From Acidimicrobiaceae bacterium (GTDB lineage: Bacteria; Actinomycetota; Acidimicrobiia; Acidimicrobiales; UBA8190), in the NCBI GenBank assembly GCA_003131945.1, contig PKWD01000405.1, positions 688 through 6,771 of the forward strand: DNA of 6,084 nucleotides. The letters run 5' to 3'. Both the position numbers and the translations under genes were made by a program. The notes under the pieces are model-generated. The model was not told the origin of the DNA. It did not search any database and saw only the letters and a program-made list of their open reading frames with translations. Of this stretch, positions 5,701 through 6,084 are shown piece after piece (position 1 is the first letter of the stretch; each line of letters begins with the position of its first letter).

Positions 5701-6018
5701 GTGAGCCACCTCCAAGCTTGGTGATTCGGACCCCCGTGCCCGCCGACGAGGAGTTCCTCGGGAATCATGATAGGCACAGGCCACCGAACCCATCGCAGGA
5801 ATCGCCAGGAGTACTTTGAACACTTTCCGATCACGCCCACCCGTACTTCAAGTGATCCGTCCCGAGAAAGGTCGAGCCATCTCCCGACCATACGGCGAAG
5901 CGACCGCGTTTCGCGGGCCCTTGCGACATCGGTCGAATCAACCCAATCGGGATGCCGGAGAGCCTGTGTGGAACGGCGGATAAACCTGCGGGGAATGATC
6001 AACCGGCCTGTGGGGACC
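5701..6018. other. Intergenic region upstream of the DUF899 gene
   Basis: This 318-base gap separates two minus-strand genes and should hold the DUF899 promoter. I see no strong -35/-10 pair. A near-perfect palindrome, CGAGGA at 5747-5752 and TCCTCG at 5755-5760, lies about 47 bases before the start codon and could be an operator or simply chance in GC-rich sequence. No gene is supported here. Confidence 0.4.
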
Positions 6019-6084
6019 TTAGGACGCTGCGACCAGCCTCTCGAGGTTCTCCAGGCTGGCCTCGATCTCGAGCCGCCATCGCTC
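6019..6084 (-). CDS. C-terminal end of an unidentified gene (cut by window edge)
   Basis: The minus frame is open from the window edge for 21 codons and ends with TAA at 6019-6021: ERWRLEIEASLENLERLVAAS. The regular Glu/Leu spacing suggests a C-terminal amphipathic helix or short coiled coil, as in many small transcription factors and other proteins. It is too short to assign. It would be the next gene upstream of the DUF899 gene on the same strand. Confidence 0.5.
   Translation of the reverse strand, partial: ERWRLEIEASLENLERLVAAS

Noticed and set aside
5379..6002. 207-codon minus-strand open frame overlapping the DUF899 gene
   Set aside because: It is a shifted frame of the DUF899 gene with Arg/Ser/Trp-rich nonsense composition.
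1..6084. CRISPR array, phage-defence cluster or other multi-gene novel system
   Set aside because: No regularly spaced direct repeats with spacers were seen and the genes do not form a coherent operon; the region looks like decayed accessory DNA.

Overview
This is high-GC DNA with GC-ending codons and strong GGAGG-type ribosome binding sites, which suggests an actinobacterium (Mycobacteriales-like); the sequence alone does not give genus or replicon. Coding density is low. Between a few intact small genes lie a transposase end cut by the window edge, broken gene remnants, and long stretches with no convincing gene. This looks like a decaying accessory or mobile-element-rich region, not a core operon.

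Layout, left to right. The window opens inside an IS630-family transposase (+) whose stop codon overlaps the stop of a convergent gene for a small secreted protein (-, 455-841). After a non-coding gap comes a wrecked MMPL/RND-type transporter C-terminus (-, about 1141-1400) spread over different reading frames, then about 600 bp with nothing recognised. An intact 129-aa conserved protein of unknown function follows (-, 2026-2415). A 691-bp gap, with at most a doubtful nucleotide-cyclase-like scrap, leads to a universal stress protein (+, 3107-3547).

From 3548 to 4136 there is no convincing gene but many inverted repeats: three adjacent palindromes after the stress gene, a perfect 12-bp repeat, a perfect 15-bp repeat with three spaced TTCATGAA palindromes, and a perfect 14-bp GC-rich terminator-like hairpin. 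These lead into a transposase C-terminal remnant (-). Upstream of it on the same strand is a DUF6176-like gene broken by a 2-nt frameshift (-, 4518-4852). An intact DUF899 thioredoxin-like protein (-, 5071-5700) follows, with a plausible T-tract terminator, and the window ends in the last 21 codons of another minus-strand gene.

No multi-gene pathway can be assembled. The universal stress protein and the DUF899 protein both fit stress or redox roles, but they are far apart on opposite strands. I found no CRISPR array, rRNA, tRNA or coherent novel defence system. The most distinctive signals are the repeat cluster at 3990-4136 and the exact stop-to-stop junction at the IS630 end.
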